From Moritella yayanosii (GTDB lineage Bacteria; Pseudomonadota; Gammaproteobacteria; Enterobacterales; Moritellaceae), in the NCBI RefSeq assembly GCF_900465055.1, contig NZ_LS483250.1, forward strand, positions 3,906,001 to 3,970,000: a stretch of DNA of 64,000 nucleotides, in the 5' to 3' direction. Both the position numbers and the translations under genes were made by a program. A model generated the notes under the pieces. That model saw only the letters and a list, made by a program, of their open reading frames with translations. It was not told the DNA's origin and searched no databases. Every line of letters begins with the position of its first letter. Within the stretch, counting starts at the first letter, position 1. Positions 8,758-17,823 of this stretch are shown piece after piece.

Positions 8758-9444
8758 ATGTTAATGGAACAGTTACCGATTATTTTATTGGGTTTTACCC
8801 TGGGTATGATGCATGCACTGGATGCGGATCATGTGATGGCGGTTTCCAGTCTGAGTAATCAGAAACCAAGCCTACGCCGAACAGTATTGTTCAGTGCTAA
8901 CTGGGCGATTGGTCATGGCAGTGTGTTGGTCATCAGTGGCTTGTTGTTATTTGGTCTTGGTATTGCACTGCCTGAAGCATTAATTCATGTTGCCGAGATG
9001 AGTGTTGGCGTACTACTTATCGGGTTAGGTCTGTATTCATTTTGGCAGTTTAGACAACAAAAATTAGTGATAACTAAGCATCGTCATGGCGATGTCGAAC
9101 ACAGTCATTGGCACCATGATGAACATGGTAAAGATGTAGAGAAAACCGCGACCAAAGACGGTCATTTACCGGTAATGGTTGGTGTTTTACATGGCCTAGC
9201 TGGGAGTGCTCCGGCACTGGCGTTGATCCCTGCTATCGGACAAACCGAGTTATCGGTAGTGATTGGCTATTTGTTGATGTTTTCGATTGGCGTGATGTTA
9301 TCTATGATGGCGTTTGGCTTGGGCCTTGGCTCACTGCAAGGTTTATTAAAACAGCGCTATGATATGCTATTTTATTGGAGCCGTCGCGTGATTGCGTTAG
9401 CTTCAACCTTGTTAGGCTGTTTCTGGTTGTATCAGGCGGTTTGA
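8758..9444 (+). CDS. NiCoT-like cobalt/nickel transporter with His-rich loop
   Basis: A 228-residue membrane protein with about six hydrophobic helices. The first helix carries HALDADH (residues 19-25), the HAxDADH metal-selectivity motif of the NiCoT/HoxN group, and the second region has AIGHGSVLVIS, resembling their GHSxVV motif. A cytosolic or periplasmic loop at 108-123 (HRHGDVEHSHWHHDEH) is packed with His and could buffer metal. It is shorter than classical HoxN/NixA. Start ATG 8758 follows AAGGA inside the end of cbiA. Lying between cbiA and cbiD, it most likely imports Co2+ for corrin synthesis; export or nickel use cannot be excluded. Confidence 0.8.
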   Translation: MLMEQLPIILLGFTLGMMHALDADHVMAVSSLSNQKPSLRRTVLFSANWAIGHGSVLVISGLLLFGLGIALPEALIHVAEMSVGVLLIGLGLYSFWQFRQQKLVITKHRHGDVEHSHWHHDEHGKDVEKTATKDGHLPVMVGVLHGLAGSAPALALIPAIGQTELSVVIGYLLMFSIGVMLSMMAFGLGLGSLQGLLKQRYDMLFYWSRRVIALASTLLGCFWLYQAV

Positions 9445-9448
9445 TTTT

Positions 9449-10546
9449 ATGTGGCCAGAGAGTGATGAAACCAGTAAAAAACTAAGAACTGGTTTAACAA
9501 CAGGTTGTTGTGCAACAGCTTGCTGTGTTGCTGCTGCCCATCATTTACTCAGTAAGACGACAACGGATACAGTCAACGTGACGTTACCCAAAGGTAAGGT
9601 TGTTGACTTGAGTATTATTCAATACCATTTTTTGTCACCTCTGAGCACGCGTGCTGATGTGACCAAAGATGCGGGTGATGATCCCGACGTGACGCATGGT
9701 GCGACAATATTTGTAGAGCTAACGCTAACGCCGCAATCGGGCATTGTGTTTAAAGCTGCGCAAGGTGTTGGTATTGTTACTCGTGAAGGACTTGCTCTGG
9801 CAGTGGGTGAACCGGCAATTAATCCGGTGCCGCGCCAAATGATGACTGAACACTTGCAATACATGGCCGCAGAGCACGATTATCAAGGTGGCTTTGCAGT
9901 CGCGGTCGGTGTTGAAAACGGTGAACAGATTGCATTGAAAACCATGAATGGCCGCTTGGGTATCGTTGGTGGTTTATCTATTTTAGGCGTATCAGGGATT
10001 GTTCGCCCCTTTTCTTGTTCTGCGTATATCGCCTCTATTTTTCAAGGTCTGGATGTCGCCACGACGAATGGTTATACCCACATTGCCGCCTCCACAGGCA
10101 ATCGCAGTGAAGATGCAATTAAAGACTATTATCAACTGCCCGATATCGCGTTAATTGAGATGGGCGACTTTGTTGGGGCGGTAATAAAACACATCAAAAA
10201 AGTACCTGTGCGTAAACTGAGTATTTGTGGTGGTTTTGGTAAAATAAGTAAATTAGCCATGGGTAAATGGAATCTGCACAGTAAGGTTTCTGCTATTGAT
10301 TTACCTTTTTTAGCGGAGCTTGCCCAGCAGCAAGGTGCAAGCTTTGAGTTAATGACCATGATGGTAAATTCAAATACCTCGATCGAGGCGTTAAACCATT
10401 GTTATGCGCATAAAATTGATTTGGCAACCGCTGTGTGTCAGGCTGCATTTACACAGGTGAGCAGTAAAATACCTGCACACACTGAATTAGAAATATGGGT
10501 TATTAACCGACAGGGAGATTTGATTGGCTTTGCTGATCATAACTAA
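9449..10546 (+). CDS. cbiD: Cobalt-precorrin-5B C1-methyltransferase
   Basis: A 365-residue CbiD, the SAM-dependent C1 methyltransferase of the anaerobic, cobalt-early corrin pathway. The N-terminal LRTGLTTGCCATACCVAAAHHLL block (residues 11-33) is the family signature, followed by DVTKDAGDDPDVTHGA (about 70-85) and TNGYTHIAASTGNRSEDAIK. The length is normal. CbiD has no counterpart in the aerobic route, where CobF carries out this methylation, so it marks the ring chemistry here as anaerobic-type. The start is four bases after the transporter stop, with AGGCGG at 9434-9439. It carries four Cys within the first 30 residues, more than I expect for the family. Confidence 0.95.
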   Translation: MWPESDETSKKLRTGLTTGCCATACCVAAAHHLLSKTTTDTVNVTLPKGKVVDLSIIQYHFLSPLSTRADVTKDAGDDPDVTHGATIFVELTLTPQSGIVFKAAQGVGIVTREGLALAVGEPAINPVPRQMMTEHLQYMAAEHDYQGGFAVAVGVENGEQIALKTMNGRLGIVGGLSILGVSGIVRPFSCSAYIASIFQGLDVATTNGYTHIAASTGNRSEDAIKDYYQLPDIALIEMGDFVGAVIKHIKKVPVRKLSICGGFGKISKLAMGKWNLHSKVSAIDLPFLAELAQQQGASFELMTMMVNSNTSIEALNHCYAHKIDLATAVCQAAFTQVSSKIPAHTELEIWVINRQGDLIGFADHN

Positions 10547-10552
10547 GTCAGA

Positions 10553-11335
10553 ATGAAATTATTATTACTGGGTGGTACTGCCGATGGCCGAAAACTGGCA
10601 ACCCAATTACATGCCAGCCATATTCCACTGATTTATAGCGTCGCAGGACTGGTACGTGCACCGAATGTCGATTGTGACATTGTCAGTGGTGGTTTTAGCC
10701 AGTTTGGCGGCTTAGCACAGTATATTAATGCGCAAAACATTACGGCAATTTTAGATGTCACACACCCTTATGCGCAACAGATGAGTAGCACCGCAGCGCA
10801 AGTTGCCAAAGATTGTGGTTTACCTTATTGGCGTTTTCATCGCCTGCAATGGCAGCAAGGACGCGATGATAATTGGCAAACATTCACTCGCTGGTCACAA
10901 TTATTAACCTTGTTAGAAGCACAATCTTCACTTGAGTTAGCACACGTTAGCCAGCTCTGTCCTTTCTTCACTGTCGGCCAATTAGAGCCGCAATTACTCA
11001 GTTTAATCGCGGATTCCTCATTGGTATCATTACCGCAATTAGTGCGTACGGCGGTTAAACCCAAAACAGCATTATTACCTGCAATGCAATGGTTAAAAGC
11101 CATCGGGCCATTTGCGGTTGATGATGAGATCACCTTGTTTGAACATTATGGTATCAATGCGCTGATCACCAAAAACAGTGGCGGCGACTCGACTATCGCG
11201 AAGTTAACGGCAGCACGGATATTGGGAATACCGGTATTCATGCAAACACGGCCAAGCTTACCGCCAGCGGATGTTGAGTTTAGCAATCGAGATGAGTGTC
11301 ATGCGTTTGTCTGTCAGCAATTTGTAACTTATTAA
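10553..11335 (+). CDS. cbiJ: Precorrin-6A / cobalt-precorrin-6A reductase
   Basis: A 260-residue CbiJ/CobK-family reductase that uses NADPH to reduce the precorrin-6A macrocycle. It begins with a Rossmann-like MKLLLLGGTADGRKLATQL and has DVTHPYAQQMSSTAAQVAKDCGLPYWRFHR at about 66-95 and the C-terminal ALITKNSGGDSTIAKLTAAR segment, which is the strongest family hallmark. The gene starts six bases after the cbiD stop. It is followed by 54 bases of AT-rich spacer before cbiC, one of the larger gaps in the unit, with no evident terminator. Confidence 0.93.
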   Translation: MKLLLLGGTADGRKLATQLHASHIPLIYSVAGLVRAPNVDCDIVSGGFSQFGGLAQYINAQNITAILDVTHPYAQQMSSTAAQVAKDCGLPYWRFHRLQWQQGRDDNWQTFTRWSQLLTLLEAQSSLELAHVSQLCPFFTVGQLEPQLLSLIADSSLVSLPQLVRTAVKPKTALLPAMQWLKAIGPFAVDDEITLFEHYGINALITKNSGGDSTIAKLTAARILGIPVFMQTRPSLPPADVEFSNRDECHAFVCQQFVTY

Positions 11336-11389
11336 CCCTTTAACAGATTAATTGGTTTAACTAATTAACAAGAATAGTAGCCGCATTAT

Positions 11390-12031
11390 ATGGATTATAA
11401 TTACGAAATTCGACCACAGCAAATTGAGCAAGAAAGCTTTCGCCAAATACGCCAATTAACCGCATTAGACCATTTTAGCAAAGAACAGCAACAAGTAGTG
11501 ATGCGTATTGTGCACAGTATTGGTATGCCTGAGGTGAGTGAGCAAGTTCATTTTAGCCGTAATGCTTGCGCAAGTGGTATCGACGCTATCAATGCACAAG
11601 CGCCTATTCTATGTGATGTAGAAATGGTGCGCCACGGTATTACCAAACGCATGATCTCGCAACCGCCACTTTGTTATCTTAACGATCCGCGCGTGCCTCC
11701 TCTCGCTAAACAAAGAGGTGAAACCCGTACCATGGCGGCGTTAGAATTTTGGCAACAAGATCTGGCCAACAGCATCGTTCTCATTGGTAATGCGCCAACC
11801 GCATTGTTTCGGTTATTAGAAATGATAGCCAACGGCGCACCAAAACCAGCCTTGATTATTGGTATGCCGGTGGGTTTTGTTGGGGCCGCAGAATCAAAAC
11901 AAGCATTGTGGGATGCCCATGAGAAATTGGGGATTGAATGTATCACCTTGCTTGGTCGCCAGGGTGGTAGTGCAGTGACTTCTGCGACCTTAAATGCCTT
12001 GTTACGTTGTGTAAATGGCGAATGGTATTAA
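11390..12031 (+). CDS. cbiC: Precorrin-8X / cobalt-precorrin-8 methylmutase
   Basis: A 213-residue CbiC/CobH protein. It moves the C11 methyl group to C12, producing (cob)yrinic acid from precorrin-8. The catalytic His is expected in the CDVEMVRHGITKR segment (residues about 75-87), followed by LIGNAPTALFRLLEMI and PALIIGMPVGFVGAAESKQAL near 147-167, all strongly conserved. The length is typical. Its TAA is directly abutted by the ATG of cbiET, implying coupled translation. Confidence 0.95.
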   Translation: MDYNYEIRPQQIEQESFRQIRQLTALDHFSKEQQQVVMRIVHSIGMPEVSEQVHFSRNACASGIDAINAQAPILCDVEMVRHGITKRMISQPPLCYLNDPRVPPLAKQRGETRTMAALEFWQQDLANSIVLIGNAPTALFRLLEMIANGAPKPALIIGMPVGFVGAAESKQALWDAHEKLGIECITLLGRQGGSAVTSATLNALLRCVNGEWY

Positions 12032-13378
12032 ATGATGCAAGATAGCGATAAGGCAATTCATAAGACCATTAATAAGACAGATAGCCGAGTCTGCATTGAT
12101 GTGATTGGTTTGGGTGTTGCAGAACACGCATTGTTAACCCCCGCTGCGCAGCAAGCCATACAGCAAGCTGAGGTGATAATTGGTTCTGATCGTCAGCTAG
12201 CCGTTATTAGTCAATTGTTGATTAGCAATGTTGAACATCAGGCAGAACCTAAGCCTCAACCTAAACAAACGCTGTTACCGGCATTATCTCAGTTACTTGT
12301 GTTATTAGCTGCGCATCAGCAACAGCGGGTGGTGATATTAGCGTCAGGCGATCCGTTACATTATGGTATTGGTCGTTGGTTGCTGACTAAATTTGGCAAA
12401 GATAATTTACAGTTTCATGCCGGTATTTCGAGTATGCAAGCGGCTTGTCATGCATTAGGTTTGGCACTGCAAGATGTTGAAGTATTAAGTTTGCATGGTC
12501 GACCGCTGGCCAAAATTCGTACCTGTCTTAAAACCAAACAAACCTTAGTGATATTGACAGATAAACACAGTCAGCCTCAGCATTTAGCCCAAGAATGTAT
12601 TAACGCCGGATTTGCACAATCGATTATTTGGGTGTGTGAATTATTGGGTTATGCCCAGCAGCGTATTCGTGCATTTACTGTTACGCAATTAATGGCAGCA
12701 TCAGCATTAAGCTTTGACCCATTACATGTATCTGTGATTGAACCACTTGGTACTGGCGGCATATTGCCAAACTTTCCGGGTATTGAAGATCATTGTTTTG
12801 TTACCGATCGCGAAGCGGGCAAGGGCATGATCACCAAACGTGAAGTACGTTTGCAGATCTTATCCCTCATGCAACCGAGCAAAGGCGATGTAATTTGGGA
12901 TATTGGTGCGGGTTGTGGTGGTGTTGCGGTTGAGTTGGCTTATTGGCAGCAGGACGCAAAAGTATATGCCATAGAGCATCATCCCGAGCGATTAAGCTGT
13001 CTGGTAGCAAATCAACAGCGCTTTGGTGTTGTGGCTAACTTAACCATTATTACAGGCCGCGCGCCAGCTGAACTAGCGACATTACCAGTAGCGAATAAAA
13101 TATTTATTGGTGGCAGCGATGGTGAGTTAGCGTCGGTATTAGCCCTAAGTTGGCAACAATTACCTGCTGGTGGGGTATTAGTTGCCAGTGCGGTAACGGA
13201 AACCACCAAGTACCAATTACAGCATTTTGCCCAGTCGTTGTCCGAACAACAAACGGAAACCTTGCAAGTAGCGATTAGCAAGGGCACTAAATTAGCAGGT
13301 CAGTTAATGTATAAACCGAATCTCCCAGTGACCTTATTTAAGTTTACCAAATATGAAGAAGTTGATAATGAAGTATAA
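12032..13378 (+). CDS. cbiET: Fused precorrin-6Y C5,15-methyltransferase and decarboxylase
   Basis: A 448-residue fusion equivalent to CobL. The N-terminal half (about 20-235) is a CbiE-type SAM methylase with IDVIGLGVAEHALLTPAA and an ASGDPLHYGIGRWL motif. The C-terminal half (about 255-445) is a CbiT-type Rossmann methyltransferase/decarboxylase with KREVRLQIL, WDIGAGCGGVAVELAY and IFIGGSDGEL. Together they methylate C5 and C15 and decarboxylate the acetate side chain at C12. The fusion is common in proteobacteria. It starts directly after cbiC and its last 11 bases overlap cbiL. Confidence 0.95.
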   Translation: MMQDSDKAIHKTINKTDSRVCIDVIGLGVAEHALLTPAAQQAIQQAEVIIGSDRQLAVISQLLISNVEHQAEPKPQPKQTLLPALSQLLVLLAAHQQQRVVILASGDPLHYGIGRWLLTKFGKDNLQFHAGISSMQAACHALGLALQDVEVLSLHGRPLAKIRTCLKTKQTLVILTDKHSQPQHLAQECINAGFAQSIIWVCELLGYAQQRIRAFTVTQLMAASALSFDPLHVSVIEPLGTGGILPNFPGIEDHCFVTDREAGKGMITKREVRLQILSLMQPSKGDVIWDIGAGCGGVAVELAYWQQDAKVYAIEHHPERLSCLVANQQRFGVVANLTIITGRAPAELATLPVANKIFIGGSDGELASVLALSWQQLPAGGVLVASAVTETTKYQLQHFAQSLSEQQTETLQVAISKGTKLAGQLMYKPNLPVTLFKFTKYEEVDNEV

Positions 13379-14093
13379 CCAGCTAGGTAAATTAATTGGT
13401 GTTGGCGTTGGTCCGGGTGATCCTGAGCTGATGACGTTAAAAGCCTTTCGTTTGCTACAGCAAGTGGACGTGATCTGTTATTTAACCAATGACGATAATG
13501 TCTCGCAGGCCAAAATAATCGCCAGTGACGCGATTGCCGCCAGAAAGTCACCTGCCATTGAGATCGGCATTGTGATGCCAATGAGTAAAGACCGTACCTT
13601 AGCTAACCAAGCTTATGATGATGGCGCCACTCGCGTTCAACAACAATTAGAGCAAGGCAAGGATGTGGTTTTTATCTGTGAAGGTGATCCGTTATTCTTC
13701 GGTTCATTCAGTTATTTGTTAGAACGCTTACAAGATCAGTTTGTCTGTGAAGTGGTGCCGGGAATTACATCTATTAATGCTGCGGCATCAGCATTAGTAA
13801 GCCCTCTGACGGCATTAACAGATTCTTTTGCTGTGGTGAGTGGTCGGCATAGTGATGAATTCTTACGCCAAACCTTAAGCGAACACAACAGTGTGGTGAT
13901 CATGAAAGCGGGTCAATCTCGTCCGCGTATTTTAGCTGCATTAGCGGCAACAGGGCGCACCCAAGATGCCAGCTATTTAGAATATATCAGCCGTGAACAA
14001 CAGATTATCGAGAAAGACGTGACTAAGCTGGCGCATGAAGCCGGGCCGTATTTTTCGTTGTTTGTGGTTCGTCATAACGCAACAACGAGGTAA
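13368..14093 (+). CDS. cbiL: Precorrin-2 / cobalt-factor II C20-methyltransferase
   Basis: A 241-residue tetrapyrrole methylase of the CbiL/CobI group, which adds the C20 methyl using SAM. Visible blocks are IGVGVGPGDPELMTLKAFRLLQ (SAM loop), the FICEGDPLFFGSFSYLLERL motif near 105-125 and VPGITSINAAASAL. The ATG at 13368 is preferred over 13353 because it gives the usual short N-terminus and an 11-base overlap with cbiET; neither start has a strong ribosome-binding site. Whether the substrate holds cobalt at this point depends on when CbiX acts. Confidence 0.93.
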   Translation: MKYNQLGKLIGVGVGPGDPELMTLKAFRLLQQVDVICYLTNDDNVSQAKIIASDAIAARKSPAIEIGIVMPMSKDRTLANQAYDDGATRVQQQLEQGKDVVFICEGDPLFFGSFSYLLERLQDQFVCEVVPGITSINAAASALVSPLTALTDSFAVVSGRHSDEFLRQTLSEHNSVVIMKAGQSRPRILAALAATGRTQDASYLEYISREQQIIEKDVTKLAHEAGPYFSLFVVRHNATTR

Positions 14094-14096
14094 ACC

Positions 14097-14861
14097 ATGA
14101 TCCGTATTGTGGCGTTAACGGAAGCGGGCGAAAAACTAGCGAAACAAATCCAGCAACTACTGCCTGAGCAAAGCGACATCTGGTTTAAACCCAAGCCGTT
14201 CACGGCACAGGTGCAGCAGGCATTTCAAGCCGGAGAACGGCTTATCTTGATCTGTGCGACGGGTATTGCGGTGCGGACATTAGCGCCCGTATTAGGGCAT
14301 AAAAATACTGATCCAGCGGTCTTGGTATTAGATGAAGCGGGTCAGTTTGTGATCCCGTTATTATCCGGTCATGAAGGTGGCGCTAATGACTGGGCTGATA
14401 ATATTGCCAGTTTGATTGAGGCGCAATTAGTGATGACCACCGCTAATCCTTACCTGTCACCGGTATACAGTGTCGGCATGGGCTGTGAGCGACATTGTCC
14501 GGTGGATAAATTATATGAATTATTAATGGCTTGTTTAGCGCAAGCTAATTTAACTCTCGCGCAAATTAGTCATATTAATAGCATTGATATTAAAGCCGAT
14601 GAACTCGGTTTAATTGCATTAGCAAAACAGATTGATAAACCTTTTGTTACTTGGGATAAATACCAGTTATGCGAAATGGAAGCCTTATTAAGTACCAAGT
14701 CAGATTATGTATACAGTGTTGTTGGGGTATATGGGGTCGCAGAATCGGCCGCCTTATTTGATGTACAACAGATCACCCAACAACAAGGTGAATTAGTTTT
14801 AACCAAGCAAAAATCAGCGGTAGCTACCTGCGCAATAGCCAGAGCATATCCAAAAAATTAA
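14097..14861 (+). CDS. cbiG: Cobalt-precorrin-5A hydrolase, shortened
   Basis: CbiG opens the delta-lactone of cobalt-precorrin-5A and releases acetaldehyde, a step peculiar to the anaerobic route. The N-terminal domain is clear: LICATGIAVRTLAPVLGHKNTDPAVLVLDEAG followed by PLLSGHEGGAN (about residues 57-100). The C-terminal CobE-like domain begins at SVGMGCERHCP (about 125). At 254 residues the protein is about 100 shorter than enteric CbiG, and the central domain that normally joins the two ends appears to be missing rather than truncated at a terminus. It starts three bases after the cbiL stop. Confidence 0.88.
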   Translation: MIRIVALTEAGEKLAKQIQQLLPEQSDIWFKPKPFTAQVQQAFQAGERLILICATGIAVRTLAPVLGHKNTDPAVLVLDEAGQFVIPLLSGHEGGANDWADNIASLIEAQLVMTTANPYLSPVYSVGMGCERHCPVDKLYELLMACLAQANLTLAQISHINSIDIKADELGLIALAKQIDKPFVTWDKYQLCEMEALLSTKSDYVYSVVGVYGVAESAALFDVQQITQQQGELVLTKQKSAVATCAIARAYPKN

Positions 14862-14891
14862 GCAAAATAGCGTAGTTACAAAGGTGATGAA

Positions 14892-15668
14892 ATGAGTAAA
14901 TTATTTTTAATTGGTACCGGACCAGGTGATAAAGACTTGATTGCACCAAAGGCGATAGCCGCTATTCAAGCCAGCACAGATTTAGTGGCTTATGGCTTGT
15001 ATCTGGATTTATTAGGTGATGTTTGTGATGGTAAAACCCATCATGATTTACCACTCGGGCAAGAAATTGATCGTGCTCGTTTAGCATTGAGTTTAACCGC
15101 CAGTGGCAAAGATACGGCGTTAGTATCAAGTGGTGATATCGGTATTTATGCGATGGCTACCTTGGTATTTGAATTATTAGATCGCCAGCTGCAAGGCCTA
15201 GAAGATCACCCTGAGTGGTTAGATGTGGATATTGAAGTGGTACCTGGTATTTCGGCAATGCAAGCAGGCGCCAGTCGGGTTGGCGCTATGCTCGGTCATG
15301 ATTTTTGTACTATCTCGTTATCGGATTTATTAACACCTTGGGAAACCATTGAGAAACGTATCCATAGCTGTGGTACCGGGGATTTTGTGGTGTCGTTTTA
15401 TAACCCCAGATCGAAAAAACGTGATTGGCAGATTAATACCGCGCGAGATATTTTACTGCAATACCGTCCTGCCAATACGCCAGTATTATTAGGCCGTCAA
15501 CTTACCCGTGAAGATGAAAGTATTACCATGACCACATTAGACAAACTACATTCTGATGATGTTGATATGTTCACAATGGTGACGGTTGGCAATAGTCAGT
15601 CTCGTCATATCATCAACGGCCAAAAAGAATGGATTTATACACCGCGAGGATATAATAAAAAATTATGA
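14892..15668 (+). CDS. cbiH: Precorrin-3B / cobalt-factor III C17-methyltransferase
   Basis: A 258-residue tetrapyrrole methylase matching CbiH/CobJ, which methylates C17 and drives ring contraction. It has LFLIGTGPGDKDLIAPKAIAAI at the N-terminus, the LVSSGDIGIYAMATLVFELL motif (about residues 78-97), VPGISAMQAGASRVGAMLGHDFCTISLSDLLTPW (about 118-152) and FYNPRSKKRDWQ. The order of these blocks and the HDFCTISLSD segment separate it from CbiF. A good AAGGTGA site precedes the ATG. Its stop overlaps the start of cbiF in an ATGA. Confidence 0.94.
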   Translation: MSKLFLIGTGPGDKDLIAPKAIAAIQASTDLVAYGLYLDLLGDVCDGKTHHDLPLGQEIDRARLALSLTASGKDTALVSSGDIGIYAMATLVFELLDRQLQGLEDHPEWLDVDIEVVPGISAMQAGASRVGAMLGHDFCTISLSDLLTPWETIEKRIHSCGTGDFVVSFYNPRSKKRDWQINTARDILLQYRPANTPVLLGRQLTREDESITMTTLDKLHSDDVDMFTMVTVGNSQSRHIINGQKEWIYTPRGYNKKL

Positions 15669-16426
15669 CAGTTTATTTCATCGGTGCAGGACCGGGTGAT
15701 CCCGAGTTGATCACGGTCAAAGGGCAGAAATTAATTAATAACTGTCCGGTAATTTTATATGCAGGATCATTGGTGCCTCGGGCATTATTTGCGGATGTGG
15801 AAGAGACTGCGGAGCAGATTATCGATACCGCACCAATAGCCCTGGATGAGATCATTGAACATATCCGAGTGGCGGATGCAGCAGGCAAAGACGTTGCTCG
15901 CGTGCATTCTGGTGATCCTTCTTTATACGGCGCGATTGGCGAACAGATCCGCCGTTTAGAGCAATTGGATATCGATTATCAAGTGATCCCAGGGGTGACT
16001 GCAACGGCGGCCTCAGCGGCGTGGTTACGTAAAGAGTTAACATTATCTGGGGTATCACAAACTATTATTTTTACCCGTTATGAAGGCAAAACTCCGTTTC
16101 CAGAACGTGAGCGTTTACCCGCATTGGCAGCCAGTGGTGCGACACTCGCGATCCATTTAGGCGTGACTAAGATTGCTAAAATTGTCGATGAACTTATTCC
16201 GTTTTATGGCGAAGATTGCCCTGTGGCCGTTTGCTACCGTACCTCATGGCCAGACCAGGACAAAGTGATTGGTACGTTAAAAGATATTGTTGAAAAGGTC
16301 AGAGCGAAGAAATTTACTTTAACTGCCCTTATTCTGGTCGGCCATGTATTAGGTACGCAGAAGTTTGATGATTCGTATTTATATGACAAAGACCAGCCAC
16401 ATATTTATCGCCCACCAGTGAAATAA
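15665..16426 (+). CDS. cbiF: Precorrin-4 / cobalt-precorrin-4 C11-methyltransferase
   Basis: A 253-residue CbiF/CobM methylase that adds the C11 methyl. The N-terminus VYFIGAGPGDPELITVKGQKLI, then PVILYAGSLVPRALF, the HSGDPSLYGAIGEQIRRLE motif (about 80-98) and VIPGVTATAASAAWLRKELTLSGVSQTIIFTRYEGKTP are all textbook for the family. The start overlaps the cbiH stop by four bases. It is the final gene of the cbtB-to-cbiF unit and is followed by a strong intrinsic terminator. Confidence 0.96.
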   Translation: MTVYFIGAGPGDPELITVKGQKLINNCPVILYAGSLVPRALFADVEETAEQIIDTAPIALDEIIEHIRVADAAGKDVARVHSGDPSLYGAIGEQIRRLEQLDIDYQVIPGVTATAASAAWLRKELTLSGVSQTIIFTRYEGKTPFPERERLPALAASGATLAIHLGVTKIAKIVDELIPFYGEDCPVAVCYRTSWPDQDKVIGTLKDIVEKVRAKKFTLTALILVGHVLGTQKFDDSYLYDKDQPHIYRPPVK

Positions 16427-16452
16427 TAACGCTGTTTTTTATTGCCGTAACT

Positions 16453-16493
16453 AAGCCAATTGAGTAGCTCTTAATTGGCTTTTTTGTTTTTTT
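16453..16493 (+). terminator. Intrinsic terminator after cbiF
   Basis: A perfect 9-bp stem (AAGCCAATT at 16453-16461, AATTGGCTT at 16473-16481) with an 11-base loop is followed by a T-rich run to 16493. It lies 27 bases after the cbiF stop and ends the first long rightward unit. Confidence 0.85.
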
Positions 16494-16550
16494 AATTAAA
16501 ATGAGAAACAAAAAAACGTGGCATTCAGCAATGTAATGGCATCGCTGGTA

Positions 16551-17657
16551 TTAGTTTTTATCACCCGCCGCTTTTTCTTCGGCAATGATCTGTTCTGGTA
16601 ATTGGCTCATGAAGTATCCGCAGATATTGTCATTCACCATGGTACGTGGACCATGTGGATGAGCAATATGCTTGTAAGGTGCATGATGATGGCCGTGACG
16701 ATGAGAGTGGCTGTGGTCATGTGAATGACTATTATTGTGTTCATGACTATTACTGTGTTCATGACTGTGCTCACCTTCAGCTTTAAATTCGGCATGATGG
16801 TGATGAACATCTACTTCGCCACGTGCTAGGCGCGCTTGGAAATCGGCCATTAGGGTAATACTTGGCGCTGGTTCGGCAATAGTTTCATTGATACGTAGTT
16901 CAAAAGTATTGATCACATGGTCTTGCGCGCGCAGGTAATCAGCTTTGAAAAACGTAACATCAGGGTTTTCATTGGCCACTTTATCAACATAATTGTAGAT
17001 ACGGTCGATTAGCTTGCCACCGAATAAGAAATAAGGTGCCACCACGATCTTTTTGAAGCCCAGTTTTAGTGCCATTTCTAAACCACGGCCTACAGACGGG
17101 AAAGTAACACCAGAATAAACTGTTTCTGACCAACCAAAACCCAGGTTTTCACAAGCGATACGAGTCAGTTTAGCTGCATCGGCATTAGCATCAACAACCG
17201 ATGTACCACGACCAACCACAACCAACATGGTGTCGTAAAGTTCACCCGCAGCTGGGATCGTGTCGTGACCAAGTGCATTGAGAATACGCTGTTGAAACGC
17301 CATGATCATTTCATCATGTAAGCCTAGTTCTTTACCGTATTCGATAGTCAGATTAGGGTGCTTGGCTTGATACGTCGTTAATACCGATGGAATGTCATTT
17401 TTAGCATGGGTTGCCGCAAATAGCATGCCTGGTACTGCATGGATCTTAGTGACACCTTGGGCCACTAAACGATCTAACGCGGTATGCAAATTCGGCGCAG
17501 AATATTCCAGAAAGCCATATTCAACTTTCAATTCTGGATGACGTTCTTTTAGTCCCTTTGCTAATAAAGAAAACTCTTCTTCTGCGATCTTCGCACGGCT
17601 GCCGTGCCCACAAATAAGAACACCTGAAGTTTCAGGCAATGTTGCAATTGTTGTCAT
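16551..17657 (-). CDS. cbiX: Sirohydrochlorin cobaltochelatase, long form with His-rich tail
   Basis: A 368-residue two-domain class II chelatase (CbiX long form) that inserts Co2+ into sirohydrochlorin at the start of the anaerobic route. Domain one has ICGHGSR with His18 and GMLFAATHAKNDIP with His84, the metal-binding/catalytic pair. Domain two has VVVGRGTSVVDANAD and VVAPYFLFGG and lacks the paired His, as usual. Residues about 285-335 are extremely His-rich, followed by the conserved end GPRTMVNDNICGYF. The ATG at 17657 is chosen over upstream starts because AGAGG lies seven bases before it. It diverges from cobW, sharing a 166-base control region. Confidence 0.92.
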   Translation of the reverse strand: MTTIATLPETSGVLICGHGSRAKIAEEEFSLLAKGLKERHPELKVEYGFLEYSAPNLHTALDRLVAQGVTKIHAVPGMLFAATHAKNDIPSVLTTYQAKHPNLTIEYGKELGLHDEMIMAFQQRILNALGHDTIPAAGELYDTMLVVVGRGTSVVDANADAAKLTRIACENLGFGWSETVYSGVTFPSVGRGLEMALKLGFKKIVVAPYFLFGGKLIDRIYNYVDKVANENPDVTFFKADYLRAQDHVINTFELRINETIAEPAPSITLMADFQARLARGEVDVHHHHAEFKAEGEHSHEHSNSHEHNNSHSHDHSHSHRHGHHHAPYKHIAHPHGPRTMVNDNICGYFMSQLPEQIIAEEKAAGDKN

Positions 17658-17751
17658 GATTAATACCTCTGCGCGCCAGTATACGACAAAATAGTTAAAC
17701 ACTGATAATGCTTTATAGCGTTTGCCTCCAACTTATAATAATAAACAAACA

Positions 17752-17780
17752 TTGTAATAACCCAGGACTCAAATTATAAT
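17752..17780 (+). promoter_or_regulatory. Sigma-70 type promoter for cobW operon
   Basis: TTGTAA at 17752-17757 and a perfect TATAAT at 17775-17780 are separated by 17 bases. The ATG of cobW lies 44 bases further on, with a GGAG site at 17814-17817. This is the best promoter candidate for the cobW-cobN-cobT-cobS-cobU-cobC-cobO unit. Confidence 0.55.
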
Positions 17781-17823
17781 TTCAGCACTTTTCGCTCATC
17801 AACATGGCAGTTTGGAGCTATAC

